Assembly: GCA_963930775.1 (NCBI GenBank)
Contig: OZ005689.1
Span: forward strand, 25,604,058 to 25,668,057
Length of the DNA: 64,000 nucleotides
Reading direction: 5' to 3'
Origin: Cliona cf. orientalis
Lineage: Eukaryota > Porifera > Demospongiae > Clionaida > Clionaidae
In this document: positions 34,200 through 45,264 of the stretch, piece by piece
Numbering within the stretch: position 1 is the stretch's first letter
Layout of the letters: every line of letters begins with the position of its first letter
Notes under the pieces: generated by a model
The model's database searches: none
What the model saw: only the letters and a program-made list of their open reading frames with translations
What the model was told of the DNA's origin: nothing
Position numbers and translations under genes: made by a program

Positions 34200-34351
34200 G
34201 CCTCAAGCAAAGTTGATTCAAATTTCGCGGGAGTCTGGTTGCAAAACCGGCAAGAGCTGCATACAATTTCAAATTGTGAACGAGGCTTTAATGCGCATGC
34301 ACTAACGTGATTTGGCACGTCCACGTACGTGACTTGCAACCAACCTGAAAA

Positions 34352-34425
34352 CCGCTGTACATACATACATACATACATACACATACACACACACACACTC
34401 ACACACACACACACACACACACAGA
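34352..34425. repeat. CA/TACA microsatellite
   Basis: A (TACA)n run passes into (CA)n. Length variation is expected. It creates spurious Cys/Val open frames on the minus strand. Confidence 0.9.
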
Positions 34426-34429
34426 GTCT

Positions 34430-34740
34430 AATATTCCACAGGGTATCCCTAGGATAATAGATGGGAAAAGGTTGAAGGGTGTTAATCACTGATGACAATA
34501 TTCAGCAGCCTTCTATAACTAAATAGAAGTAGTGGAAATACTCTCACGCTGCCTGCTAGTGGCCACAGGGGAGTTCCTGAGATGATAAATGGTGGGAAAA
34601 GGCCAGAGCCTGTTAGGTGTTAGTCTCGAGTGTTGAATATTCAGCAACCTTCTAGAAGGGTTTAGAAAGTATAAAAGTACCTAGATGACAAAATTACTGT
34701 ATTGATCTTGAGCAGCTTAGAAAATGGCCTCTATGTCAGG
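34430..34740 (+). promoter_or_regulatory. duplicated upstream module, HSE-like site, TATA box and tiny first exon
   Basis: A module with GGGAAAAGG, GTGTTA and ATATTCAGCARCCTTCTA occurs twice (about 34432-34515 and 34560-34660). The proximal copy has TTCTAGAA (34650-34657), which fits a heat-shock-element core, then TATAAAAG at 34670-34677. An ATG at 34724 opens ATGGCCTCTATGTCAG before a GTATGT donor. The arrangement mirrors the first gene of the window. No downstream exon could be assigned, so it may be an orphan promoter. Confidence 0.4.
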
Positions 34741-35183
34741 TATGTTATAATATAACAATAGTAATTGTGAAATATATGTCTATGTGTAGGCCGTAAATAA
34801 ACCCCTCATGTAACATGTCCACAACCTTGGGGAGCAGGCTGGGTGAGTAGGGAGAGTTCCCCCGGGGACAAAGAGCTCTTTTAACCTACCATTCCTGGTT
34901 CTCAAGGCCAGGCACTCAGCACCCCAATGCACAAATTATATAATACTAAGTAATGAGCATAGACTATTGAATAGCAGAGTGTTATTACTGAACCAACAAA
35001 CTATTTTATTGAGGGGAGGGGGGAGAGTATCCTAGAAATAAAATGAACATGTTATGTACTAAAGGTGAACCAACGGGAACCAGTTGAACGGTCACAGGAA
35101 ATGGTGACAAAATATTCCATTTAGGAGCATATGATCTGCAGTCATGGACAGTTGACAGACGTCCCTCCCACCCATTTTCTTTT

Positions 35184-35184
<1 letters not shown>

Positions 35185-35230
<46 letters not shown>

Positions 35231-35256
35231 ATACACATACATATACACATACACAC
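35185..35256. repeat. CA microsatellite at the end of the Helitron OTU region
   Basis: A long (CA)n run lies just past the OTU-like frame and extends it spuriously as a Cys/Val tail. Confidence 0.9.
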
Positions 35257-35720
35257 AAGTGTTTAACATTGGGCTAAAGTCAAAATTTTTAACATCCGAA
35301 CCCCACGTTCTATTTCTGCCCATGTGAGTGCCTTCAATATACGCAGTGGCACTGAGACCCCGGTCACTGAAATGGGGCAACATCCAACGCTCAATAAGGC
35401 GTAAGTGGTTGATAATTGCCTGACGCACTTGTGCGTGCTGTCGTTCAGTTCCAGATATGAGATAGGAAAAGGAACGGAACGAACAGTTGCCATCTCCTTT
35501 AATGGGTCGGCACCTACATGGTTGAGTGAGATGGACATTGGGACCGCCTTCACCTAGGTCACACTTTGTCACAGGCTCTGTCTATGGGATGGAATCTGAA
35601 TGGACAGGTTCCACTTCCTCCCTGTACATTCACAAGTACGATGTCATGGTCACTAGCACGTGGCACCTTGTTGGGTTTATCACAATCACTGCTCAGTGGC
35701 AGGGACCTTTTCCTCGTCTT
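35257..35720 (-). pseudogene. OTU-like cysteine protease domain of the Helitron
   Basis: The minus strand gives VPRASDHDIVLVNVQGG and FRFHPIDRACDK, then (after a break near 35570) IKGDGNCSFRSFSYLISGTE with the OTU catalytic Asp-Gly-Asn-Cys, and VRQAIINHLRL further on. A WGSDV segment near the end fits the region before the catalytic His. OTU proteases remove ubiquitin-like modifiers. Here the domain is C-terminal to the helicase, as in known Helentrons. It has at least one frameshift and its end is lost in a CA microsatellite. Confidence 0.75.
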
Positions 35721-35949
35721 GGTAGATGAAGTTTGTACTTGCTTAGGTAATGGCTTATTCAGCGTTTTTTCACTTTGGCTACCGCAAGCTTCACCCTTTT
35801 GGCAGGATTAACGTCATTACTACCAGTGAGCTTACGTTCACACCCGAACTGCTGGGTTGTACCTTGGACGGCATTTGATACAAAGGGAGATCTTTCCTGT
35901 ATGCTTCTCTCAACCAATTAGCCTCCTGGAGGCAGCTAGTACTTACTAT

Positions 35950-36083
35950 GATGGACTATTGATCAAATGCTGACAGATGCAACCCAGCAAGTGATCTCAC
36001 CCTCGACAAAAGCCACATACGCCATGCCCGCACTAAAGACTTTGTCGGACAGATCAACAGTCTAAGAACAGGCCTTGACATTT
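35950..36083 (-). pseudogene. Helitron helicase C-terminal motif segment
   Basis: The minus strand reads CQGLFLDC, then VDLSDKVFSAGMAYVA and, after a 1-base shift, LSRVRSLAGLHLSAFD. These are the last conserved Pif1-type helicase motifs of Helitrons. The segment is cut off from the preceding IHK residues by the element at 36084-36742. Confidence 0.8.
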
Positions 36084-36742
36084 GTGACCAGATTTGGGAA
36101 AACCCTCCGTATGGGATCTTTTCCGAAATTGAGTTTGACGCTTGGTTGATAAGCTCTACCATAGAGCTAACCCGCGTTCAAGTCTTATGCTGATCGCATG
36201 CTTCGTTGTGGAGATACAGCGCTTTGTTTGCGATCGTGCCACACCCCCAATAATCGAGAAATTACGGTCTAAAGGCGTTGCTATGCACGCGTATGGCGTT
36301 TCTGCATACTACACGGGACTCGGAAATCAATTAAATGGACCTGGGTGGAGCCGTTCGAAAAGAACGTAAAGATCGAGCAAGAGTTGAATTTCGTTATTGA
36401 CGACAGCCGATTGTTCTTAGATGCCCAAGAAGCTAAAAAGGTGAGCGAACGTACAGTAGATCGATGAATCTAACTGTATCTACGTAGAGAATTCTAATCA
36501 GCGCCCATAGCAACGGGCTCCGGGTACAGCAGCTGGGCCAACTAGGTGAGTCAAAATGAAGGCTTATTTCGCCTTTGTATAGCACGACTAGCCTCCGTAG
36601 ACAACAGCAACAGTTAGAAGGGTTGTTTGACATGTATATGACAAAATCTGGACTTCGACAAATTTTGACCTGAGCTACTAAAAACGCTCATTGTGCGAAT
36701 CACACGCGGAACCCTTATGGAGGGTTTTCCAAATCCGGTCAC
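36084..36742. mobile_element. GTGACC-family element inserted in the Helitron helicase
   Basis: The ends GTGACCAGATTTGGGAAAAC and ..CCAAATCCGGTCAC are inverted, flanked by ATTT on both sides (36080-36083 and 36743-36746). The insertion falls inside a helicase motif: residues before it read QFPLILAYAVTIHK and residues after it CQGLFLDC, so the empty site can be read directly. The body matches 20702-21349. Non-autonomous. Confidence 0.92.
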
Positions 36743-36860
36743 ATTTGTGTATGGTCACTGCATATGCCAGAATAAGCGGAAACTGCTCTCTAGTCTGCAC
36801 GAAGGAATCACGTTTTCCATACACTTTCTTATTTGTACAGGAAGTACGTTAACTTTGGTT
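36743..36860 (-). pseudogene. Helitron helicase segment before the insertion
   Basis: The minus strand reads FVQTREQFPLILAYAVTIHK directly up to the target duplication of the 36084-36742 element. It corresponds to the Helitron helicase stretch that precedes the conserved CQG motif. Confidence 0.8.
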
Positions 36861-37118
36861 GCCAGGCCATAACGTATGTGCCCAGGGCTAACGCATTGCG
36901 CGAGCGCCAAACATATGCGCATTCATAATATATTGCGCACACGTTGTATGAATGTGATTGTATACGGTTGCGTGCGTTTTTACGATTAATAATATTAGCG
37001 CCACCGCCAAAAAGGTCAGCGGGCCAAGGGAGCCGAGTGCACCATAATTATAGCAAAAATCAGGATATGATACCATAAAATCTCTTACAAATAGAAGCAA
37101 TCAAGATTCAGCTATAAC
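36861..37118. other. no recognisable gene
   Basis: Sequence between the helicase segment and a palindrome. It includes inverted GCGCAATGCG-like words. Origin unclear. Confidence 0.35.
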
Positions 37119-37497
37119 AACACTCTCCAGTAGAATCAACATCATACTCCAATTCACGATAGTTTGTGAGTGATGGTACTCCAATTCACGATAGTTTGTA
37201 AGTGATGGTCTACTTCATACAACACATTTGGAGATTTTTGTGTCTGGAGCATTTTCAGAATTTTTGAACATGGTGAAGATAAGCAGCCAATCTTTCAAAA
37301 ATACATAATATGTAAAACTACTGGTTGTATTGTATCTACACTGGTGTTTTTGAAAGATTGGCTGCTTATCTTCACCATGTTCAAAAATTCTGAAAATGTT
37401 CCAGACACAAAAATCTCCAAATGTGTTGTATGAAGTAGACCATCACTCACAAACTATCGTGAATTGGAGTATGATGTTGATTCTACTGGAGAGTGTT
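37119..37497. repeat. large inverted repeat (foldback) with tandem unit in one arm
   Basis: The left arm 37119-37301 and right arm 37347-37497 are inverted copies starting AACACTCTCCAGTAGAATCA. The left arm has a 32-bp unit (ACTCCAATTCACGATAGTTT and the next 12 bases) twice in tandem; the right arm has it once. That accounts exactly for the length difference (183 versus 151). The 45-base loop is A/T-rich. It could be a foldback element or a MITE. Confidence 0.88.
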
Positions 37498-37816
37498 AGG
37501 ACAGAATCTTAAGACATCCATTTAATCCAGCCATCAGCGTTGGGTAGGCTCTGACTGGGGGCCTTGAATATAGTGGAAAATTTCGGTTTTATGCACCTCA
37601 CAGAACCCAACTAGGGTCAATCTGTATCTCTTGAAGAAAATATGTTGTAGACATCATGGTATTGAAGTCCTGTACCAAATTTTAGGTCCATCGCAGGCGT
37701 GCAAGTATATGTTCAAAAATTCTGAAATATGTTAAAATGAGGATCCCTGCAGATAGTGGCAGCAGGACACAACCTACATCAGGATAACTCTCGAAACGAC
37801 TGCGTATAGCTCATAT
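37498..37816. other. no recognisable gene
   Basis: Unassigned sequence between the palindrome and the next GTGACC element. It contains AAAAATTCTGAAA, a word also found in the arms of the palindrome. Confidence 0.35.
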
Positions 37817-38487
37817 GTGACCAGATTTGGGAAAACCCTCTGTATGGGATCCGCATGCGATTCGCGCAATGCGCGTTTTTAGTAGCTCAGGTCCAAATTT
37901 GTCAAAGTCCAGATTTTATCATATACATGTCGAACAATCCTTCTTCTAACTGTTGCCGTCTTCTATGGAGGCTAGCCGTGCTATACGAAGGTGAAATAAG
38001 CCTTCATTTTGACCCACCTAGTCGGCACAGCCACCATACACAGAGCCCGTTGCTATGGGCGGTAATTAGAATTCTCTACCTAGATACAGCTAGATTCATC
38101 GATCTACTGTATGTTCGCTCACCTTTTTAGCTTCTTGGGCATCTAAGAACAATCGGCTGTCGTTGTCAACAACGAAATTCAACTCTTGCTCGATCTTTAC
38201 GTTCATTTCGAACGGCTCTGCCCAGGTCCATTTAATTGATTCCCGGGTCACGCATAGTAGTATGCGGAAACGCCATACGCGTGCATAGCAACGCCTTTAG
38301 ACCGTAATTTCTCGATTATTGGGGGTGTGGCGCGATCACAAAGCGCTGTATCTCCACAACGAAGCACACGATCGGCCTAAGACTTGAACGCGGGTTAGCT
38401 CTATGCTAGAGCTTATCAACCATACCATGCATCAAACTCAATTTTCTGAAAAAATCCCATACGGAGGGTTTTCCCAACTCCGGTCAC
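37817..38487. mobile_element. GTGACC-family element, opposite orientation
   Basis: Starts GTGACCAGATTTGGGAAAAC and ends CCCAACTCCGGTCAC. The left flank is ATAT (37813-37816) and the right flank ATAC, so the 4-bp duplication carries one change. The body matches the reverse strand of 36084-36742. Confidence 0.88.
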
Positions 38488-38689
38488 ATACTATAGGTGT
38501 TTCAACCAGTTCATGGCTCAAAAGCTTTCGCACCGGTGTTGCTGACGCGTACCGTCGACTCGAGTTGACCGCTTGTTCTGTCCGCCAGGTTAAAATTGAC
38601 CCATACAAAATTCCCATAGTGTAAATTAACTTCCTGTTGCATGATTCTCTTCTGCACGAATCAGAAATTTGACCCCCTCATGCAAAATG

Positions 38690-40390
38690 CTCTGTAGATA
38701 TAAAAGTTTTCATGACCATAAATTTAGTCTGTACTTTGTCTAAGTTGTAAGGCTCGCTCACGTGATCGAACTGGACAGTTACGCGTTCGCTTGAGTTGGA
38801 AAGTACCGTGCCGAGGGCACCGTTTACCAGTCCAGCTTTGGTATAATGTTACGACGTAGCATGACTCATGCACTGACAGCTAGCAATAGCTTAGCTTCCA
38901 AACCAGCTGTCCTGCTACAGTCGTTGAGCATTTCCAGCTGCTCAATGGCCTTTTTGTTCTATTTTTTCGTCGACGAAGTTTGGTTGACTTTGTCTGTACA
39001 CACTATTTCGTCCACCTCACTGCTCAAGTGATGGAGCATTTCACTGTTGAACTGTTTGCACATTTCCCTCGTCGGAAACAGACACTCCAGTGCCTCACCC
39101 AACTGCTGCAGCTCATTGAATTTTTCAGCCTCAGCTACTTGAATGACTCATTGCTGAAGTGTTAAAATAGTTTCGTCGGTTGGACAACCGCACCTCACAC
39201 AGTCCAGCATCGTGGCGAATTCTGCATCACTGTTCTGGTGCTTGTTAATGGTGAGCTTGTCGTAAGCAACCAAGTCTTACCAAATGTTAACAGACGCAGT
39301 CCACCCCAGTTTGTGCAGAAGTGCTTTTTGTGTGATGTTTTGAAATACAGGATTTCCGTTTACTGGTTGCAGTTGAAGTAGATCTCCAACAAACATGTTC
39401 CTACAACCAAACCACTCATCGCCACCGAACAGCTCTTCCAGTCTCAAATGCATGTACGTCAATGTGAGACTGGACACCATGGATATTTCATCCACAACTA
39501 TCAATTTCACACTGCACAATTTGGTCTTCATGACCTTCTGCAAGACTTTAGATAGTGACCAATATTCAGCCGACTTACCCTCGTGCTCTATGGGCAGCTG
39601 AAAGAGCCTGTGAATGGTCACATCTCCAATGTTGAAAGCAGCTAAACCAGTGGGCAAATCTTTCCTACTATGAGCTTTATGGCTTCAGTTAGGAAAGATT
39701 TACCCGTACCACCTACACCACTGACAAACATTCGAAGTGGCTTGAAGTCACACTGACACTCACCGGTTTCGTGCTGCTTTTGGTGTTGAAGGTGATTATC
39801 CACGGTGTCAAATATACACCACTGGTCGGCATTTAGCATGGCTATCCTGTCCTCAAAGCTCAGCTGATCGGATGTGGAGTGATTTACAAGCATATCTGCC
39901 ATGTCATGCATGGCAGTTTTTGCTTTACCCATCAACTGAGGGTCGTTGTCGTCCTTGTTGACCCTCTTATCCTCACCATCAGCCTTTCTAGCCTCCTTGA
40001 TCTCTGTCATCTTAGACTGTGCATCCAAGATCTTTTGCAACTTATCATGGTAGGCAGAGCTGTCCTCATTCATCAGCCTGTGAAAGGCCTCCTCTGCCGT
40101 TTCATTATCGAGAAGCAGACTGCTTTCATCTCTGAGTGGAACAAAGAGAAGTATGAGAGTAGAAGTAGTCCTCTTGTTGATTCTCCTTTTGAGGATCAAA
40201 CAACTTGTGGTTTGGTAGACATGGCTTTTTGAGCTTGGTATACTGCCTATTTCCGTTATCGTTATTACTTTACCACGAGTAGTTGGCCACCAAGTCATAG
40301 AGACAGACGTCTTCCAGACTATCCGGTCTCTTGGGATAGTGTGTGTCCAATAGACTCTCTTCGTATATATCCTTGTTGTTTGGATCATGC
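38690..40390 (-). pseudogene. Helitron Pif1-type helicase, main part
   Basis: Minus strand. An acidic/Lys-rich leader is followed by DRIAMLNADQWCIFDTV and Walker A in FVSGVGGTGKSFLTEAI. After a shift near 39660 come GLAAFNIGDVTIHRLF, Walker B in LIVVDEISMVSS, and FVGDLLQLQPV. In further frames downstream come VMLRRN (near 38850) and HVSEPYNLDKVQTKFMVMK (near 38720). These are Pif1/RecD-like motifs that unwind DNA during rolling-circle transposition. At least four breaks occur. The remaining motifs are displaced to 35950-36860 by insertions. Confidence 0.82.
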
Positions 40391-40469
40391 TGGGCCAGCT
40401 GTTGTAACTCTCTGTGGTCCTTCAGCCTACCTACCTACGGCTTCTTTTCTTTGGCATGGACACGTCTAT

Positions 40470-41490
40470 CTACTTGACAGTAGTGGATTTTTCAGTGAGG
40501 TAATCGCCAAGCAACAAATTGCTGGCCTCATATAGGCCGCACTCTCTAGAGCGCAAACTCCGTACACCAAAGTTCCAGAGCCAGCTGTGAATGCTCTTGT
40601 TGTCACTCACCTCCTGCCAAATCTCTTGCATGCCACTTTTCTCAGCCTTAGTGACATAACCACTAACATAGTGAGCTAGAGCTAGCGATGACTCTGCTAC
40701 AAACTGAATGTCAATGTTGGCCTTCCATAGCAATAGCAAGAGTGGGTTATAGTCATTGACTCTAGTCTCTGACTCCACACGTGCCAACTGGTATATTTTG
40801 CTACACGACTTGAGACTGTCGGTAACAGGATTCAACTTGGTGCTCTCACAAGGTATCCGTGGAAAACCAAATTTACATCGGGTAATAAACACGTTACCAT
40901 ACATACTTTCTTTTGCGCTTGCAATAGCCACTAAACTTGTGCATCTGATACCTGGTGATTAGGTTGTACAATTCAGGATCGGATTCCTTATTAGGAATGT
41001 GACAGGTTATCCTCTCCTGAATCCACCCTAGCACCTCATCGGGGTCATCTCGACCTATCACTGGTGCATCTTTGATCCACAGAAGGACATGATAGTGTGG
41101 GGCACCACGCGCTTGGTATTCCTTTTTCCAGTAAAAGTGGACTACCGTACCAAGCACCTCTCCTTTCTTCACTACCCTTTGAATGAAAGAGTGGAATTTT
41201 CGACTAAAGTTGCGCGATACTGATATCCGATCCTCTGTGCAAAGCTTCCCTACATTATAGCTAGAGGGAACATCGTTTACCTTTCTGAGGTGGTTTTCAA
41301 TGTCAGGAGACTCGTACTCGGCACAGCTATATGTGAGAAACAGTGCAGGTGAACCCCACTTGCGTATCATACACCTCAGTTCACTGTTTTTCACAAACCA
41401 GTACTGTTTTGTGCTGCGTACCGACTGAAGCATGCATTGTGCAGAGATTCGCTTCGGGTTGCTCGTTGTTGGCCTGTACAATGCATGCTC
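40470..41490 (-). pseudogene. Helitron HUH replication initiator (Rep) region
   Basis: The minus strand shows SPALFLTYSCAEYESPDI, then the HUH motif in ARGAPHYHVLLWI (about 41080-41115), then the Tyr-containing segment PELYNLITRYQMHKFS (about 40925-40975), which nicks and joins DNA ends in Helitrons. After a shift near 40915 the frame continues with RCKFGFPRIPCESTKL and ALAHYVSGYVTKAEK. The two histidines and the tyrosines are present, but shifts separate them from the helicase. Confidence 0.85.
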
Positions 41491-41865
41491 AAGAGTGTAC
41501 CAACAGTCATAGGCTCGCTTCTTCTAGACTGTTTCAACATATTGTACATACCGGCAGAAAGCTCTCACATTTCTTTTTGCCACAGTAAGTAAAAAACATA
41601 CTGTGGGTCTTTTCTGCAGTGGGAATCTTTATTGAGCAACGTCTATTATCAAAATCACTGTGGGAGATTCACATCACATGGATGGTATTTACCACATTTT
41701 CCAGTGGGATACAACTTGGGAAAGCACATTATATCGAGGTGCTGCTGTCTATTGTCAATGGGATCTTCTCTGACACTCAACAGTTTGTACTGTTCAATGT
41801 CAGATTCAGTTGAAAGCTTGTCAAGATTTCTGATCGTGAAAGCCTGAAAGCCAGATATATCATGC

Positions 41866-43640
41866 TCATCCGCTTTGTCTAGAGGCGTTGTCGGCAGTCT
41901 CTATGACTTTTTTTGAAACATCAACAGAATCATCTTTCACTTCACTATACAGCCAGTTGATCTCCCTAAGCTTCTGTACAGCTGTCTTAACGTTGTCTAC
42001 GTTGACCAGGCTATGCCACACAACCTTAGAGGTGGTTGGTTTTCCAATGACTGTGATGTACAACTCTGGGTCAGGCAAAGACGATGCCCCAATGCTGTTG
42101 CTCTCAACTTGATCCAGAGTTTGAAGTGTCTTATTCAATGGCAATGGAAGAAAGAACATTGTTTCCTTGCACGCTTCGAGTGAATTGTAGACTGGTACCT
42201 TAGCAGTGTATGTATGTACCGAGTCTGGTAGCATTTAGTACGCTGAATTAGCTAGCTACTCAAAGTGTCTAGCTTCGATAGTACAGGTGGAATGGCGACT
42301 GTTTTTGCCCGTTGAGGACACAACGTGGAGGCAACTTATTCTTTCCGATGCTAGACTTGCAATAGTTGCACATGTACAGTGTCTTGTCATCAGCAGCAGG
42401 GTTTAGCTCTAGTATATACTGCTTCAGTGTAGGCCACATGTCCTCACCAATATTGTCAGAGAGTTTGACTCGTGTCACTTTTTCTCTGATACAGGCACTC
42501 ATAGCTACAGCACACATGCTCAGGGTCATCTTCGCTTTCTTTCTCTAGGTCAGCTATTAACTGAGCATGCTTAGTCAGCAGCTTCATTTCTATACCAGGC
42601 TGTACCAGCTCAGAGTCAGCAGAATCCGTGCACTGCTTGTACGTGGATTCAACCTTATTGCTAAGCAGAGCTTCAAAATTAGTTAACTCGGTGATATCCA
42701 TAAGTGTATGGTTGGTGATCACCAGCAGACAGAGCACTGTCAATGTTTTGCACACACTTATGACTATTCACAGCACTATACACAAGATACAGTAGTTTAG
42801 TCAACAATGGGTAATGCATTGCAGCGTCTCTAAGTATACGTACTTTACTGCGACACCCTCCATCATTGAAATAAACCAGGGGATGACCTTGGCGGTCAAC
42901 ACTGATCTATTTCTCATACATTATGACACTCTCCATCGTCAGAGCTAACCGAGGGATCACTTTCATGGTCAACAACAACCTTATGTACAAGTTTTGTGGA
43001 GTGCAGATTGGGACAGTCACCATCACAAATGTCTAAGGCTTGTACAGGCTGGTCAAACGACTCTTTCAACTGAATAATGGCATGCACTTCATCATCATTG
43101 ACTTTTTTGCATTCAATAGTGCATGAGGCTTGGGTTTGCTACTGTGTTTGGTAGTCTTATCATCATCATTGATTTCACTGGCCAACACACACCTTCCACT
43201 TTTGTCTTTGGCAAGGCATAGTCTCTCTTTACAGGCTCGTAAGCTGAATCATAAAAGTAGGGTTCTGTCGAAGCTGTATGACAACCCTCCCCGAAATCTT
43301 CGGCTCCTTTGATTTACATGCTTTAAATCATTCTAACAATTTTGAGTAGTGACCCAGCATGCTCTTTACATACTTGTAAAGCCTTAGTTACCAGCCTCTT
43401 AGCTGCTTCACTACAAACAGCTTTGCCAGTCACTCTTTTCACTACAGTCTCAGTGCTTCAAGTAATTTTTGAAAGTGCAAGGAAGCAATGTCTTTCCATA
43501 TCAAAAATGGACTGACATACACAATAAATGATCAGACTAACTGACAGTCGCTTTTTCCGGGGTAGCTTATCAAAGTCCTCACTAGTGCTGGAAGTACCAG
43601 CGTCTGTCTTTTCAGAACTTCTCTTTCTATACATCACCAA
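41866..43640 (-). pseudogene. Helitron N-terminal region (Cys-rich and linker segments)
   Basis: Pieces in several frames on the minus strand: RKRSSEKTDAGTSSTSEDFD (near 43600), VNDDEVHAIIQLKESFDQ (near 43100), a PEHVCCS..CLYQRK segment (near 42510), TLYMCNYCKSSIGKNKLPPR (near 42360), and VPVYNSLEACKETMFFLPLP (near 42190) leading to VVWHSLVNVDNVKTAV. The Cys pairs suggest zinc binding. From memory this is the DUF6570-like region that precedes Rep in animal Helitrons. At least four frame breaks occur. Confidence 0.7.
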
Positions 43641-43659
43641 AATATTAATACTACTGCAG

Positions 43660-43885
43660 TACTATAAAAATGGCAATAGTCTACATTTAGAGTGCATGCA
43701 TACAATCAAACCTCATAAATACTGTACGCTTGGCAGCAGTCTGCATGCATGCATACAATCAGGTGCCTTGAAACCTCACAAATACTGTACACGTGGCAAT
43801 AGTCTGCATGCCATATACATACAATCAGCTGACTGTACTAGAGTCCAGTATAGTGCAGTGCAGGCATACAATCAGGTGAGCCTGA
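43660..43885 (+). repeat. degenerate tandem repeat, about 70-bp period
   Basis: CCTCAYAAATACTGTACRC, GGCARYAGTCTGCATG and CATACAATCA recur about three times. It lies inside the Helitron's N-terminal part and probably arose by local duplication. Confidence 0.65.
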
Positions 43886-43984
43886 CATTATGTCAGCCTA
43901 AGTTGATAATGGTCTGACATAGTTAAAAATTGACCGGAAAATGTCCGGTGTCTGACCGTTAATTTGAGCACTGCAGTCTCTTGT

Positions 43985-44720
43985 TTCTTAAATGACTCGA
44001 TTTTTAAATTAGTATTCCTTAGCAGGCTGCTTTCCAAGTCCTTGCTATAGGCATCCTTTGCATCAGACGTGGGTTCAGACAGTGCATATTTATCCCTTCT
44101 GAATGTATATAGGCTCTCTTTTTTTTAGAATAATACTGTAGAAACTGGTTAAGTGCATGCACTTATAACACGCGGCAGCAAGAAAATATGCGCTTAACAA
44201 AAAGTATGCGCTTAATTAAAAAGTGCTAAAACACGGTAGCGTAGGTGGGGCGTGTGTAAAGAATGTGTCGAGGTAGAAAGGCCTACAACGGTGGCCAAGA
44301 AGCGACCAGAGAGCGTACTTTTCGACGTTTTCTTCACCCTACTTCTAGCCTTCTTTCTGGGCTCATGTAACCTATCGCTCATCGTTTAGCTAGCTTGCTG
44401 AGCATATGCGCCTAACAAAGAGCGGTAAAGCTCGCACAAAACTATGCGCTTAATAAAAAGTGTGCACTTAACAGCGAGCAGTGCTTAACAACCAGTTTCT
44501 ACGGTATGCATGTGTGAAAGTTTTTTTCTGTGGTTCAATGCTATAGCGTACCTTTAAATACGCATGTGAGGCTGCCTTCTTTTTCTCTGGCTCACGGTCA
44601 TAACTAGCCTTTGAGTTGGCACGTGAGGTTGCTCTTTTTTGTTTTAAATGTTTTTGGTAGTGACGTTCGGCCTTGTCTTCCCCTGTTTGATTATAGTAGT
44701 ACTCTTTATATTTGCTTTGA
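43985..44720 (-). pseudogene. Helitron extreme N-terminus, Lys/Arg/Ala-rich repeats, split by a MITE
   Basis: The minus strand reads YYYNQTGEDKAERHYQKHLK, then RATSRANSKASYDREPEKKK and AASHAYLKVRYS up to the MITE, and continues beyond it with SEPTSDAKDAYSKDLESSLL. ASxxAYxxxPEKKK-like repeats at the start of Helitron proteins are familiar from sponge sequences (memory). A basic, probably DNA-binding leader. Confidence 0.65.
44134..44506. mobile_element. 373-bp MITE with TACYGTAGAAACTGG ends
   Basis: The left end TACTGTAGAAACTGGTTAAG and the right end, on the other strand, TACCGTAGAAACTGGTTGTT are inverted. The interior repeats TGCGCTTAACAAAAAGT-like words on both sides. Inserted in the Helitron leader. 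A fragment of the same family lies at 63265-63320. Confidence 0.82.
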
Positions 44721-45264
44721 AACCCTTGCTGAAGGCATAGCTATTTCAGTAGCTATATCTGTTGGATTATGTTACAGTAGTCCCTGAAATACTACCAGTG
44801 GATACTGTAACTGAATAACTTATCTTTACTGTATAAATAGCCAGGTAGTATTAAACTGATAGAATTGGTAGAAGTGATAGAAGCTATTTTCTCTATGTAT
44901 ATCACAATAAATTTAAGTATCATAATATGAATAGCATGTACATAACATACCTTAGTAAATTCTTGATAGTAAAAATAGTGGTTTGATGTGAACGGTTAAA
45001 TGGCCAATATCTTGGTTGAAGATTGTATAGTTCAGCAGTAAAATGATGGAGGTTGAACGTTTGTTAGCGAAGTGTTCGGAAAATTATTTTGATGGTCACG
45101 AAAGATAATAGCAGGCAGAATGACTGGGCAATAGCGATTTTTAAGAGTTCAGTTCAGTTACAGACGATGCCGACTTATACGTAGCTAGCAAGGCTAGAAC
45201 ATAGCAACAGTTACTTGGCAGCCCCTGTACGGCAAGGCGTGGTGACTTCTGTCACATGACTTTA
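44721..45264. other. possible Helitron 5' flank, nothing recognisable
   Basis: A/T-rich sequence upstream of the Helitron reading frame. The Helitron 5' terminus may lie here but no clear TC start was found. Confidence 0.35.

Larger units (their letters stand above)
35240..44720 (-). mobile_element. decayed Helitron (Rep, helicase, OTU) split by nested insertions
   Basis: On the minus strand, from high to low coordinates: Lys/Arg-rich N-terminal repeats, Cys-rich segment, HUH replication initiator, Pif1-type helicase, and a C-terminal OTU-like cysteine protease. This order matches Helitrons of the Helentron type, which are described as carrying OTU proteases. Numerous frameshifts and stops break it. 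A MITE (44134-44506), two GTGACC elements (36084-36742, 37817-38487) and a palindrome (37119-37497) lie within it. Helitron ends (5' TC, 3' hairpin and CTRR) were not located. Confidence 0.82.

Noticed and set aside
37119..37497. CRISPR-like direct repeats (two 32-bp units)
   Set aside because: Only one tandem duplication within an arm of a palindrome.
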